Source: Lineus longissimus
Lineage: Eukaryota; Nemertea; Pilidiophora; Heteronemertea; Lineidae
DNA: 64,000 bases
Assembly: GCF_910592395.1 (NCBI RefSeq)
Contig: NC_088315.1
Span: 8,992,501-9,056,500, forward strand
Reading direction: 5' to 3'
The notes under the pieces were generated by a model. The model made no database searches, was not told where the DNA came from, and was given only the letters and a program-made list of their open reading frames with translations. Every line of letters begins with the position of its first letter. The first letter of the stretch is position 1. This document shows positions 48,602 to 60,300 of this stretch, one piece after another. A program made the position numbers and the translations under genes.

Positions 48602-49977
48602 ACAGTTAATCCTGTTAAACGGTAGGGCATGACATGTTATGAGTGTCAACTGCAACGAAAGGGTTAAGATCATTGTAATAATACTGATTTTCAAACTGTA
48701 AAACTCGGGTTTTGGTCTCATGGTGCTTTAACACAAAGTGAATGTTTCTTCACAGTTTGAATATTAACCACATCAGTTTGTTTTTTTTTGTCTGTTTCTG
48801 TTCATGTAGCTGTGTATTTTGATATTTGTCTCTTGATATCCTTAATAATTTTGTGGGGTCACTTGTAAGAGATTCTTTTTCTTCTTCTTCAGCAGTGCAA
48901 GCTTAACCAGTCAGTCCGTTTTGGGGAATGAAGTCCAGTGTCCAACATAGTTCAGCAGAGCCCCAGGGTTCAGTGGGGAAGGTGTGTCCATGTTTGTATA
49001 CGTATCAGAATCATGTAAAATTCTTTAGAATATGCCGCTTTCCTTTGATCTTTAAAATGTTTGATAAAGTATCCATGCAAGTGCTGGTCACCAAATGAAA
49101 TGTATAATCCCTTGGGGCTTGTGTTAAATTACAAGATAAGAGTTTTATTTCATGCGTATTGCCTAATTGAATGATATTGTGAACAGACCAACTGTTTAAA
49201 TTATGCGGATATCTGCTGATGAAATAAGATGATTTTAATGAAAAGAAGTGTCAGTTTCTTTCTGTTTACTTTGTTATCACCCACTGTGGCTCAAATCATT
49301 GCCACTGGAGCCTGGAGGACGATTCTCCACACAAGCTTTCTGGTCTGGGATCTATTGTCAGTATTGAGTCCACATCCTGCTTGGGAGGACAATCTGGAGA
49401 CATTTCTGCAATTTCAAGGAGAGCAATTCCCAAATGAAGGTCATGCTTCTTGGCTTTTAGCTGGGAAAGCCAGTGCAATTACTCGAGAGATGTCCCCTGC
49501 ACAACCCACAGTGAGACATTTCTCCAATAAAGTCCCAGTCTTCAACTTGGCAGGCCCTTATCAAATTACTGTGAGTGTGTGCATCTCCATGTGCAGCCTC
49601 ATGGATTTCGTCTCGCATGGGAAGTCCTCTCTGGTGATTCTGGTGTGCCATGTTGGTACAAAGGATGACTTCCCTTGTAAGCTGTAGAAACTGTCCACCC
49701 AGTTGAGCCTCATGACGGCAGCTTGTATAAGGCCATATGTACCTTGTGAGGCTGCCTATCCTTGGCTGGTCACTTGTGCAGATTTCTGTGTTTAACTTTG
49801 ACGTACTAAACACAAAACAAAGCTTTCTTTGGCTTATTTGACATTTTCATTGGTTGTACCAGGGAACAGTCATTGCCACAAGGAATGGCCCTCAGACTTG
49901 CAGTGGAAGAGGCCTATGCATGAGGGATGCGGTGCAACCAGCTTGATGGTATTGACACAGTCTGTTGAGCTGGATTG
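48602..49977 (+). other. PINX1 3' UTR and intergenic
   Basis: The proximal part is probably the PINX1 3' UTR. No canonical AATAAA was found near the stop. The 152-codon frame at 49229-49687 has no recognised domain and I do not support it. Confidence 0.4.
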
Positions 49978-50330
49978 GGAGCATCATAGCTTAGTGGTTA
50001 ACACTGCTGGCTACCACGCAAAAGGGCCTGGGTTCGATCCCGGGGAGAACCCATGATTGTATTTCAGGATGAACCGACGTGGCTTTCAAGGAACTAAACT
50101 TCCTGGCTCTTCACCGTCCTTTGAATGAGACTAAAACCTGGTGTCTATGCAAGGGTAGGTTAAAGATTCCACCAAGTGAGAAATATGAGTAGCTTGCATG
50201 GACTCGACCTCTCGCCGAAGTCGGATTCACTGGGCCAATAAACCCAACTGGCGCACAAACGTAGTGTCATGCATTAACACTCATCCAGCCTTGGAGGAGG
50301 AATACTCCCTGGAGAAAATCACCTCCAAGT
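49978..50330 (+). mobile_element. tRNA-derived SINE, copy 1
   Basis: The head has an A box (TAGCTTAGTGGTTAACACTG) and a B box (GGGTTCGATCCC) in tRNA spacing. The body contains CCTTTGAATGAGAC, GGTGTCTATGCAAGGGTAGG, TTAAAGATTCCACCAAGTG and CTCGCCGAAGTCGGATTCAC. The same order is found inverted at 50660-50992 and in part at 56040-56140. The core resembles the conserved central domain of broadly distributed invertebrate SINEs such as MetaSINEs, which I cannot confirm here. Confidence 0.8.
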
Positions 50331-50659
50331 GCAGAGCGGACTCTGAAGAAGAAGCTGGACATGAACATGTATTGAAGACAAGAAGCGTCTTGCACCCATA
50401 TCCATTCTTGAATGGTTGGATTTCATGTACATGTATAGGCTATTGGTCCCTTTAACCACATACCCGTATAAAAGATGACACACTGCATCAGCAGAGTACA
50501 CGAATATTGGAATCTTCCTGAAGAAAACCCCACACTCCTGGGTCTTTTTCAGTAATTGTGCTGCACTTGGAGGTCCTCCAAAGCAGACATAGTATTCAAG
50601 CACAATATATTATTAGGACACTACAATCACTGCCCGGGAGTATACTTGGGTGTTATTAT

Positions 50660-50992
50660 TTGGGGAGTATTCCAACTCAAGGCAGGACGAGTGTTTTTTA
50701 TGTGCCACTGCATTTAGGTGCCAATTTGGTTTATTGACCCAGTGACTGTCTTTGGCCAGAGACAGAGTCCATTGCAAGCACCTCAAGTTCCTCAGTTGGT
50801 GGTGTCTTTTGGTTGCCCTGGCTCAGACACCCGCTACAAGGAACTCAGATTCGAAGGACTGTGAAGAATGTAGACTTTTAGTACATGTAGTCATGCAGGT
50901 TCGTTCAAAAATACAGTCCTCAGCTCTTCTTGGGATCAAACCCGGGCACTATTGTATTGTAGCCAGCAGTGCTAACCACTAGTCTTCGAGGC
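50660..50992 (-). mobile_element. tRNA-derived SINE, copy 2
   Basis: Read on the minus strand: head with CTAGTGGTTAGCACTGCTGG and CGGGTTTGATCCC, body with GGGTGTCTGAGCCAGGGCAA, CACCAACTGAGGAACTTGAG and TCACTGGGTCAATAAACC. It is collinear with copy 1 and more diverged in places. It lies beyond the probable end of the synaptojanin 3' UTR. Confidence 0.8.
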
Positions 50993-51263
50993 TCTGGTGG
51001 GGTTGGTCAAATGACAGTCTCCTCCTCAAAGTGAATTTATCCCTACATTCTGGGTGTGACTTCGTCCTCAAAGGACAGATTTAGGAGGAATGGAAATGTA
51101 TCCAATGTAACAGAATCTCTCTTTGCACAACTCCGGTATAAGGTTGATTTATTGTGTGTTTTCCCTCACAACTGCAATCTTTGCGCTCCATGAGGCCTAC
51201 TTTTGAAGTAACTGGGAGGAGGTGGAAAGAAGAAAAGACTGATGTTTCCATATAGATACTTAT

Positions 51264-51269
51264 TTTATT
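51264..51269 (-). terminator. Candidate polyadenylation signal (AATAAA) of synaptojanin
   Basis: The first AATAAA I noted on the minus strand after a 3.1-kb AT-rich stretch that follows the synaptojanin stop. If used, the 3' UTR would be about 3.1 kb. Confidence 0.35.
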
Positions 51270-53006
51270 TTATACTTTCGTTGCATTCACCTAGGCCTAC
51301 CCTAGGAACATAGATATATCATATACTCTACTGTACACATTCATAAACGATACATTTATCTATTATCACATACACATGTATACTCATTATGAAAATAACT
51401 AACATTTTACAGTGCAACACTCTTTTGGGTTCCATCACAGAATTCCCAGTGATGAACCTTACGAGATTGTCCTAGGTCCTGACATAATCAGAGAGGTGTA
51501 GTACATGTAGTTTGAATAATTGCTTTTCATAAGCTATCTAACTAGGCCCAATGTCTTATGATCAAGACACCCTTAGCTAACAGGATATTACTAACAGTCA
51601 GGTTAAGTGTAGGTTTCCACTGAACGCGATTTTGCTTGAATCTCACCGCATGGCATTGCAAAGAAAAAGCTTTTGTTGGTTTGGTTTGGGGGGAGTGAAG
51701 GATGAAGTAACAAAGCCAAGTTGTATGCGTTCTTGCAATCACACTCATTGGAAACCAACCCTCACCCGACTCGTCTTTTAACAGTACTAATTAACCAAAT
51801 TCATACATAGTTTTGTTGGGAATGTTACAATCAAATAACAACGAAGCACCCGATGACTAGTCAGGGGACTTCAGCATCAAGATGCCAGAATAGACAACTC
51901 ACTACTGTAAACCAGAAAATATTCACAGCAGTTTGCAGTTATGTGAAATCGCATCTTTGGTGTTGTTTAAATTTTTATCTAGACTGGCCTCTTTGCAATC
52001 GGCATTCAACAATTGAGGAAAAACACATCTAGACTGGCGTTGAAATCGGCACACAAAATTTAGGAATACACTGTTCTCTTTAGCTGCAATTCGCATTCAA
52101 TCATTGAGGAAACTACATCTAGACCATCCTCATCGGCAGCTACATCTGATTTCCTTCTCAGAGACACTTATCTCTACAAGTTATTTGGCACACTAAATAT
52201 TTGGAACACCCCAATTTATTGTTAAGAACATATAGTGGCGTTTGCGATGGTGTAAGCAATCGCACAACATTTCTAGACAATCGTTTATGTTAAGTTCTGC
52301 AAGTATATTCAACAACGAAAATAAAGCACCATATTGAAAATTATAACAGATCTAAGAACATATCACACTCAAACTCATAGAACATCACAAACACTCAAGA
52401 GTTACATATGTGTAGTTCATAAACAAAGCCAGAGAATTGATAAAACCTCAAATTGTCCAACCCCACAAATTTAACTCCATTCGCTGCGATGGAAGTTATT
52501 TCATGATACACTCCAGTGGAAAGAAACCATGTGACGCATCATGCATTGCAGTCCAATCAATCTGTGAAAAAACTAAAAACTGCAACAAAAGTTTTTTACT
52601 GGAACCTGTTGATTTGCCCCCCCCCCCCCCTAGGACCAATTTATCAAAAGTCTCCCAACTAGGAACTAACCCAAAGCCACATCTGTCCACACAAGTGTAT
52701 CATGTTTATTTTGACACTTAGTATAAGAATTTTATCTAGATCATCCAATGCAGTAGTTGTTCTTGACATCTTTATAGAATTATCTAATTTAAGGTTAGCC
52801 TCTGAGAAACCCTGCTATATCGAGAACATGTGTTGCATAAGTACTGCTGCCAACTAGCATACAATTCAAACTTAACATACAATTCAAGTACAACTAGTGT
52901 AAACATTTTAAAGGGAAGGAGAAATGAGAATAAAAGGATTTTGATATTCTAAAACAACAGTTCTGATCACCACATGTACTAGGGGCCTTACTTAAGTATG
53001 TACGCA

Positions 53007-53144
53007 CATTTTCCCAACTTTCCCGACTTCCATGACCCCACTCCTGTACGCCAAAAACAGGTACAGGAAAATGTACATTTTCCCAACTTTCCCGACTTTC
53101 ATGACCCCACTCCTGTACGCCAAAAACAGGTACAGGAACATGTA
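53007..53144. repeat. Two-copy 68-bp tandem repeat
   Basis: CATTTTCCCAACTTTCCCGAC ... ACAGGTACAGGAA occurs twice with two or three differences. Confidence 0.9.
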
Positions 53145-53786
53145 CAGCATAAGCAAATCTCTGCCCAAATTCTTGATCCCCGCAGATGCGCACGCAGTAT
53201 GACCCCTAAACAATCCTGACACATTCCTCACTTTATTCTAGCACGCCTCCTTCCCTTTTCAAATTACACTCTTCTTTTTCATTTTGAGATTTTTCAATTC
53301 TTAACAACCATAAGTACATGATTAAGGTACGCATATGAATTCTATACAGCTGCTTTTGCCACAAAAGTTACAACACACAATTCATGACATGTACATCAAT
53401 AACTGACACATATACAGCAACAACTGTTCTGAGAATATTCTGCAGACGATACTGAGCCGATTTTGGTGCGTCTGTTTAACATAGGCCTATTACACGTAAT
53501 ACATGTATAGGCCTTTGGACAGACACCCTTCAACCCACTCATTAGTAATTAGCGTCATCACAGTATTATGCAAATCACATTTTTCAATCTAATTACATTA
53601 TTCATAGTCTTCAGCTTTCAGCAATAATTCTAGGCAACTTTTAAACATCTGAATGTATGGCTAAGTGGTACACTAAATACAGTCACTTAAGTGTAAAAAA
53701 CAGCTGGCAGTACATATCAATGCACACATAAGTTACGACTGCACTGGGACTATATTTGTACCAGCTTACCTTACCAAAACAGATTA

Positions 53787-53981
53787 CAGTCGAACATCCC
53801 TTATCGGACACCTCTCTATTTAGGACAACCTCTCTATTTAGGACAACCTCTCTATTTAGGACAACCTCTCTATTAAGGACAATAGTTTTGGTTCCAAATT
53901 AGTTGTATCCATTAATTTTGACCTCTCTAATAAGGACAGCACTCGTTAGTCCCGAGATGGTTCTTAGTAGAGATTCTACTG
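53787..53981. mobile_element. pogo/Tigger-like MITE, copy 1
   Basis: Starts CAGTCGAACATCCC after TA and ends GATTCTACTG. The interior has a four-fold CCTCTCTATTTAGGACAA repeat, TTTTGGTTCCAAATTAGTTG and CTCTAATAAGGACAGCACT, matching the copy at 63611. The right TA is changed to TT. Confidence 0.65.
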
Positions 53982-54349
53982 TTTAGGTACATGACTTGCA
54001 GAAACTATTATTATACCGACTAAATCAGTTCAAGTGCCTTCCCATTTACTTAGTCCCCTGTTGGCTTGATGATCTGAAAGAACTAAGACTATAGTTCGTA
54101 GCAAGTACAGTTAGGAAATTTAAAATGCCCCTGACAATGTCTTCATCTTTGCTTTTTGTTCATTTAAATTAGGAGAAAATGCCAGAAGAACTTTTTTATC
54201 CTGAGATGGCGAGATTGTGGCAAGAGTACAAGCTCTAATGAACAATGCATATTTGACTGTTTGGCAATGCAATGGAGTGCTCCAAGGGGTTTCTTAAGTG
54301 AACTACTGTGAGCATTTGGTGATTCTACGGGTGCCCTGAGTGTGGAAAT

Positions 54350-57300
54350 TTATTGAGGCAATGCAGGGGGAGGTTGACTCGGCTCTGAACCGTTCACCTC
54401 CACATTGGGTCTCGAGGGAACAGGGGGCAGTGGCACGTCAGAGTCAGGCGAATTCTGTACAGAATTTCTCGGAGATGGTTTTGGTGGAGTCGGCTGATCG
54501 GCTGGACTAGGCGGAGTACCAGGGCTACCTAGGTTTGCAGGAGATTCCGATTTAACATCTGGTCGGTTTGGTAGAGCAGGTGGTGGACCTGGCGGCCGGT
54601 TTCCCTTCCGTCTTGGCGGCACCACCGGTAGAGGACCAGTGGGTATTTGGGGTGGCCCATCCCTTGACCGTGGGACAGGCACGGGTGGTGGCGGACCACG
54701 GGCTGGCAGTGCTGGTGCTGGCTGACTAGGGGCGATCATGCTTGCACGAGGTGCAGGGACCGGAGGACCTCCTGGTGCAGACGTTTCGAGTACAGATGGC
54801 CGAGGCGGCGGTGCGGGGCCTGCATCGTCAATTTTCTTCCTTAGGGAGACTGACTCTTCCTCCGGTGTAACTTTTTTAGGAATGTCTGGTTCCTTTTCTT
54901 CAATTGGTGATGCCTTGGCACCTGCAGAATATAAGAAAGTAGCGTACTTGCGGTCAATTTGCCTCATTCCAGACAAGCTCCTCTGGCAGTAGAGTCGCAA
55001 AACTTTGCCGAGCCGAGCTATGGGGCCAGCCTCTGTTGATTTTGAACTCACGATTTGTGTAATGTTAGAAACATCAAAAGCTGACCCCATAAGTTGGCCA
55101 TTTTATTGTACCACAACAGAGCCTCACTACTAGGGACACCAATCAGAAAAGAGGCAAATTCATTAGCAAAGTTGACTGGTATCTTTTACTCATTGAACCA
55201 CAGTGCCACAATTTGGGATCCTGGGCAGTACCGTCTGCTGAGTAGGACAACATGTTTTGGACGAAATTGAAGGAAAATTGTTATATCAAATAATTTTAAT
55301 AATATCAACTTTTCATCAAATAATTCCCATCTACACCATAGCTTTGGGGAATATGTATGGTAGTGGATAGACATCTTCTGCTCAAATCTTCGGAGGTATG
55401 AGTTGAGTGGTTGGTCATTTACTTACCTTCTGCTGGTAGTAAAGGAGCAGGCAGCTCATGCTGGTCAACACTATTCCCACTCATTAACTTTTCTATCAAC
55501 TTCTCAGCTTCCCCGACATCCTTACAGCCCTGGTGCTGCACATTCATCGGCCGACTTATCATGGAATTCTGAAAGAAGAGTTCATAATTCTAATTCTTGC
55601 AGTAGAATGACAATTGGTAACTTAAATAGAAGTTATCAGCCTGCCAAAATGTTTGGGACCCGAATTACCTCCAATTTTCAATTTTCAATGATCAACAGAC
55701 TCCCAAACCACGCTCCAAAGGTGAATACAGAAAAAGAAGAGCGTTCAACTTACTGGTCGTATGCTAGGCGGCTGTGTTGATGGTCGTTTTGGTGCAACGG
55801 CCACAGGCGGATAGGATGCCACTGCAGCAGCCGGTGGTGCAGGCTTGATGGGTCGGCTACGGCTTGGCGAGTCCGGGGTCGTCGGTTTAGCAGGGGGATT
55901 GGCCGGCCTCGAGGGAGGTGGAGGCCTCTTTGGTGGTGGAGGTCTTGAGGGCCGTGGAGGAGCCTAGAAAATGAGGAATAGGGATGTTAACAGTTTCTAT
56001 AGAACTTTTATAGTATGACAGAATGATTGACAATTCAGGAACAACTTCAGTCCTTCGAATGAGACTTAAAACCGAGGTTCCTAGTATGTGGTGTCTATCC
56101 CAGGGCAGGTTAAAGACCCCACCAAGTGCGACTTATCATGTTATGGTAACAAAACGTACCACTGGTCCAGACGCCGGTTTAGGTCCATCAGACGGTCGTG
56201 GCGGAGGTGCAGAGGGCCGCGATGGTGGAGTTTTCTTGATAGGCTCGAGATCCTCCTCGGTTGGTGATCCATCCCCTGGGGTATGCAGACCAGACGGCAT
56301 ATCAAATGGCGGCAGTTCGAGGCCGAAGCCTGTGATGTCTTCATCACTGTCTGGTTCCATGTGTTCCTCATCTAAGTCGTCTCCTGAAGTTCGAGAAAAT
56401 GACTCCGAGATGAAATTTCTAAACTAATGTGACCAAAAGATAATGTAGAGGAAATTTTTTATCACATTGCCTACCTATTAAAACTGGCTGGGAAAAGCTC
56501 CCAAAATTTCACTTCAAATGGCTCGTCCTAGGCTATGCTTTGTCCGATTCTGGCAAAGTAAGTATTTCCAGATACTTTTGGGTTTAAAGTTTTAGGACAT
56601 AAATTTTGTTGAGACAAGTTTTTAACACTCTAGTGTCTTCATCAAGCTCTCATGAGATGATACAATATTCTTTCTGATAACATACGCAACCCAGACTCAC
56701 CTTCCATGTCATAATTCAAAGATGCCTCTTCAAAGTCTTCACCAAGTAACGAGTTAGTGAACGGATTGTACAAGCCCTCCGACTCAAGTCCCGTCAAGTT
56801 AATCTCTTTTTCAATTTGTCTCTTCCAGTCTATTGTCCGTAACCTCACCCGGACTTTTTCACCACCAATCTGCAGACGTAAAAAAGATAATGGAAATGAG
56901 CAAAGTAAAATCTAAGCAATTGAATCAAGATACGCTACAAGATACAGAACCATGACATAAAATGTGGAGAGTCTACTTTAATATATTCATCTAGATTTTT
57001 GTCCACCTGTTCGGAAGTATGATATTATGGTAAAGAAATGCAGGAGTGCTTCCATACTTGTTAAAGATCTTGTTAAATTTGATGGGCTGACACTCAGCCA
57101 AGCAATTTTAGTCATCAAATATAGTTATTTTTAAGCACGTAAGCTACTTACCTCTTGTCTATCAAATTTGAGACATTCCAAAGCATCTTTCCCACTTCGC
57201 AACGTGATTAGCATATCATCACTAATAAACCTACAATCAAGATCAGACAAAGTTAGAATGAACTGTGCAATGACACCCAACATTCTCCGGTCCCGATTTG

Positions 57301-60300
57301 TTTCCTCCTTAATTACCATGAACTGGCCCTCGCTAACACGACCACCCCAGTTCCCAGACCGTGACCACTGGCTTGGTTGGTCTCAACCTTCAAATCAACC
57401 CCTCTGACAAGACGAGAGGCCTAATTGTCATTATCGACAACAACTGCATCACAACTGATAGTCTCCTCATTCCTACCTGACTAAAACTATATCACCGATC
57501 TGGCCGATCGTCTCCAGAACATTATCAATCACCGCGTCGCTGAATTCGCCCATCTCTGCTGACGTGATAACAATGGTACCATCCTGCGGTCCCTGCTGTT
57601 CGATCACTTCTTGTAATATCTCGTCCCGGTCTTTATCTTTGACTTGTAACACCTCGATGTCAAATAACGCCATGACAGGCCGGTGATCTGACGTCTTAAA
57701 GTCGGCGCGGTTGTACAAGAGGAGTTTGCCCGTGTCCCACTCACACTCGCCCTCAGCTTGAAATAGAGATTAGATTGACTTACATCAGTAACTTGAAAAT
57801 GACTTCAGAAGTCACAAGAAGAAGATGGCTAGCATAGACAAGTTCATTTTTTAATAATGAAATGTTGTTTAGAAAAAAATTTCCGGGGCAGTTGACTTCA
57901 AAATGAACTAAAATCTGGACTACCAGCTCAGATAAACCTCTTCTAGAGCTACATGTAGTGTGACTTTTGACTTCCAAGTGTCATCCTGATATTTTTCAAG
58001 CAGGAAATGACCAAAAATCATTGCCAGTACAGTCAAGAGTGATCAATCACTATTGACATCATCGACCCTGTCTGTCCAAGTGGGTGTCTGCTGTTTCTCG
58101 CTCGTATCAGTCTATACGGTACACAGATCATAGCCATACATGAATGTGATGTTGGGGTTGCCTTGAGAGTGGAACAGAACATTATCAGTCACCAACTCAC
58201 CTTTACAAGTGGGTAACCATCGCCTTCTCCAGAGGACCCTGTCGGTCCAGGCGGGTGTCCGCATTTTCTCACTCGTATCATAATCATTACAGAACAGATC
58301 ATACTTGTACGTTGGAGGAAAGTCTGTGTTGCCCTCCCAGAAACCGTTGAATGTCTGAAATCGGAAAGAATAGAGCTGAGGTGAAATATAGTACATAATT
58401 AATTCTTTTTCAAGAGCCAACATTGCTGCATTTCATTTGCTGCTAAACAGGTAAGCCACTTATATCGAATTTTGAGGAAGGAGTTTTGGCCATCCATTGG
58501 TGACCAGGGCTTATTTAGACAGACGTCACCAGACCAGGACTGTCCATCTAATATTGAGAAGGAAATAAAACTGCGGCTGCTGATATGTGGCGCCGACATT
58601 CACTAAAGTGTTGCAATGTAGTGATGGAGAAGTGACGTCAATTGTGTTTGAGTTCTGACGTCACTTTGATTCATACCCTAGCAAAAATCAGCACGGCCTA
58701 TCGGGATGCCGACACCCGATTGTTACATTTTTCTATCGTCACATACCTTTCCTTCTTCCCGTTGTTTATTCAGCTGATCACATGACTGTAACGCGCTCCA
58801 ATTCTCATCCACTATCAGCTGTTTGACCTCCTCATTTGGTAGGTCGATGCGGTAGTTGAAGTCGCCCATCCAGAAGACATATTCGTGCGAGTCGATTGTC
58901 CTGCCCTGAAATCGACAGACGTTTGCAAATTACGTGTTGCAAATCTACTTTGCCAGTTATCTTGCAAAAACTGTTGTTGACAAAATTACATTTATTCCTT
59001 ATGTTTGATCAGACTAAATCAATTGGCTTACAATGAAAACAGGAGCAGAAATTATGGCAAAATAAGAAAAATATTACAAATTTATCTTCATGATTTGTAC
59101 TTTCAAGACCCAAATAATGAGATTGGCATAGCATTAGGCAATAATAGGTAGTAGGCTGAATCCTTTGTTTAACAGCACATAATCACGGCAAATAAGATTA
59201 GCAGACGTAAACAGTGTGAAAGTGTTATGAGCAGACGTTGTGTGGACAGTGACTGCATTGGTGTGGCAGCTTTGACACACACGACATGAGAGGTACTCCT
59301 CAAATGGAACAGTAAAGGTGCAAACAGAACTAAACGATTGAGTCATAGTTTGTGCTCTAGAGTTCAAAGCAACGAGGACAAAATATCTACGAACATTTAA
59401 AACTTTAGATTAGATCACACCACACTAAAAGACGGCACACGTTGGGATTAGCAGTCATGACCTCATAGTGGCAACCTCAACACCTTGGATGTGCACGTGG
59501 GGAATCCCGAACCAGACAAAAGTCACAACTATTGAATCAGAATACAATATAAGTAATTACTGTTCCATATCAGTTTATTGCTTTATGACGATTTACTAAT
59601 GGGTTAAATTTCATAGGTGAAGCTTGTAGTTTTTAATTTCAAGCAGTAAGAGAGGAGTTGGGTTGGTCAAGACAGAAATCAGAACGTTTTCCTTCATGGG
59701 AAACAGGCCTACACAACAGTGCAGTCTCCATTGTTATTATAGCTAGGTGTTGCTATGCGGAAAGATATGTCTCACCTTCTAAAGTATGGGAATATTGGGA
59801 TGCCCCTCCCCCTCTCTGCCATCGATGCCCAAATATCAATAGTTTGGATTCATTGAACGTTAGGGAGCTAAGTTGACACCTTCGGTAGAAATTTTTCCCC
59901 AGCTAATTCAATATAAAGCCCATTCAGAGAAACCATAATCCCAAACTAGACCACTGGTGTATAAATGATAACATGCCATCACCTCAAATACTAGTATCAT
60001 AGATTTTCTGAATTTACATAACACCACTTGACATAATGGGAGTTAAAGGTTTTACTATTATATGATGAGTTCGAATTGCCTAAAATAGGGTTAAGCACGT
60101 TGTGCTTCAATAAAGCCACGACTACACAGGAATCCTTGAGATGAATCCTTCAACACTTCCTGGACCTGGACATAGCTGTTTCAACCAAACAACTTCACAG
60201 ACGCACTTGACTTTTTTGTTGTCATCGTTTTTCGTCCAAGAAGTGTTGAAGTGTCCACAAGTTGTAAACGTCTAAGTGAACCTATTTGAACTTACTGCTC

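Larger units (their letters stand above)
51270..54349 (-). other. Probable long 3' UTR of synaptojanin
   Basis: AT-rich, without coding potential on either strand. Contains a 68-bp duplication (53007-53144) and a MITE (53787-53981), both of which would be transcribed if the UTR reaches 51264. Confidence 0.35.

Noticed and set aside
49229-49687. 152-codon plus-strand frame after PINX1
   Set aside because: No recognisable domain or splice context; probably chance in the intergenic or UTR sequence.
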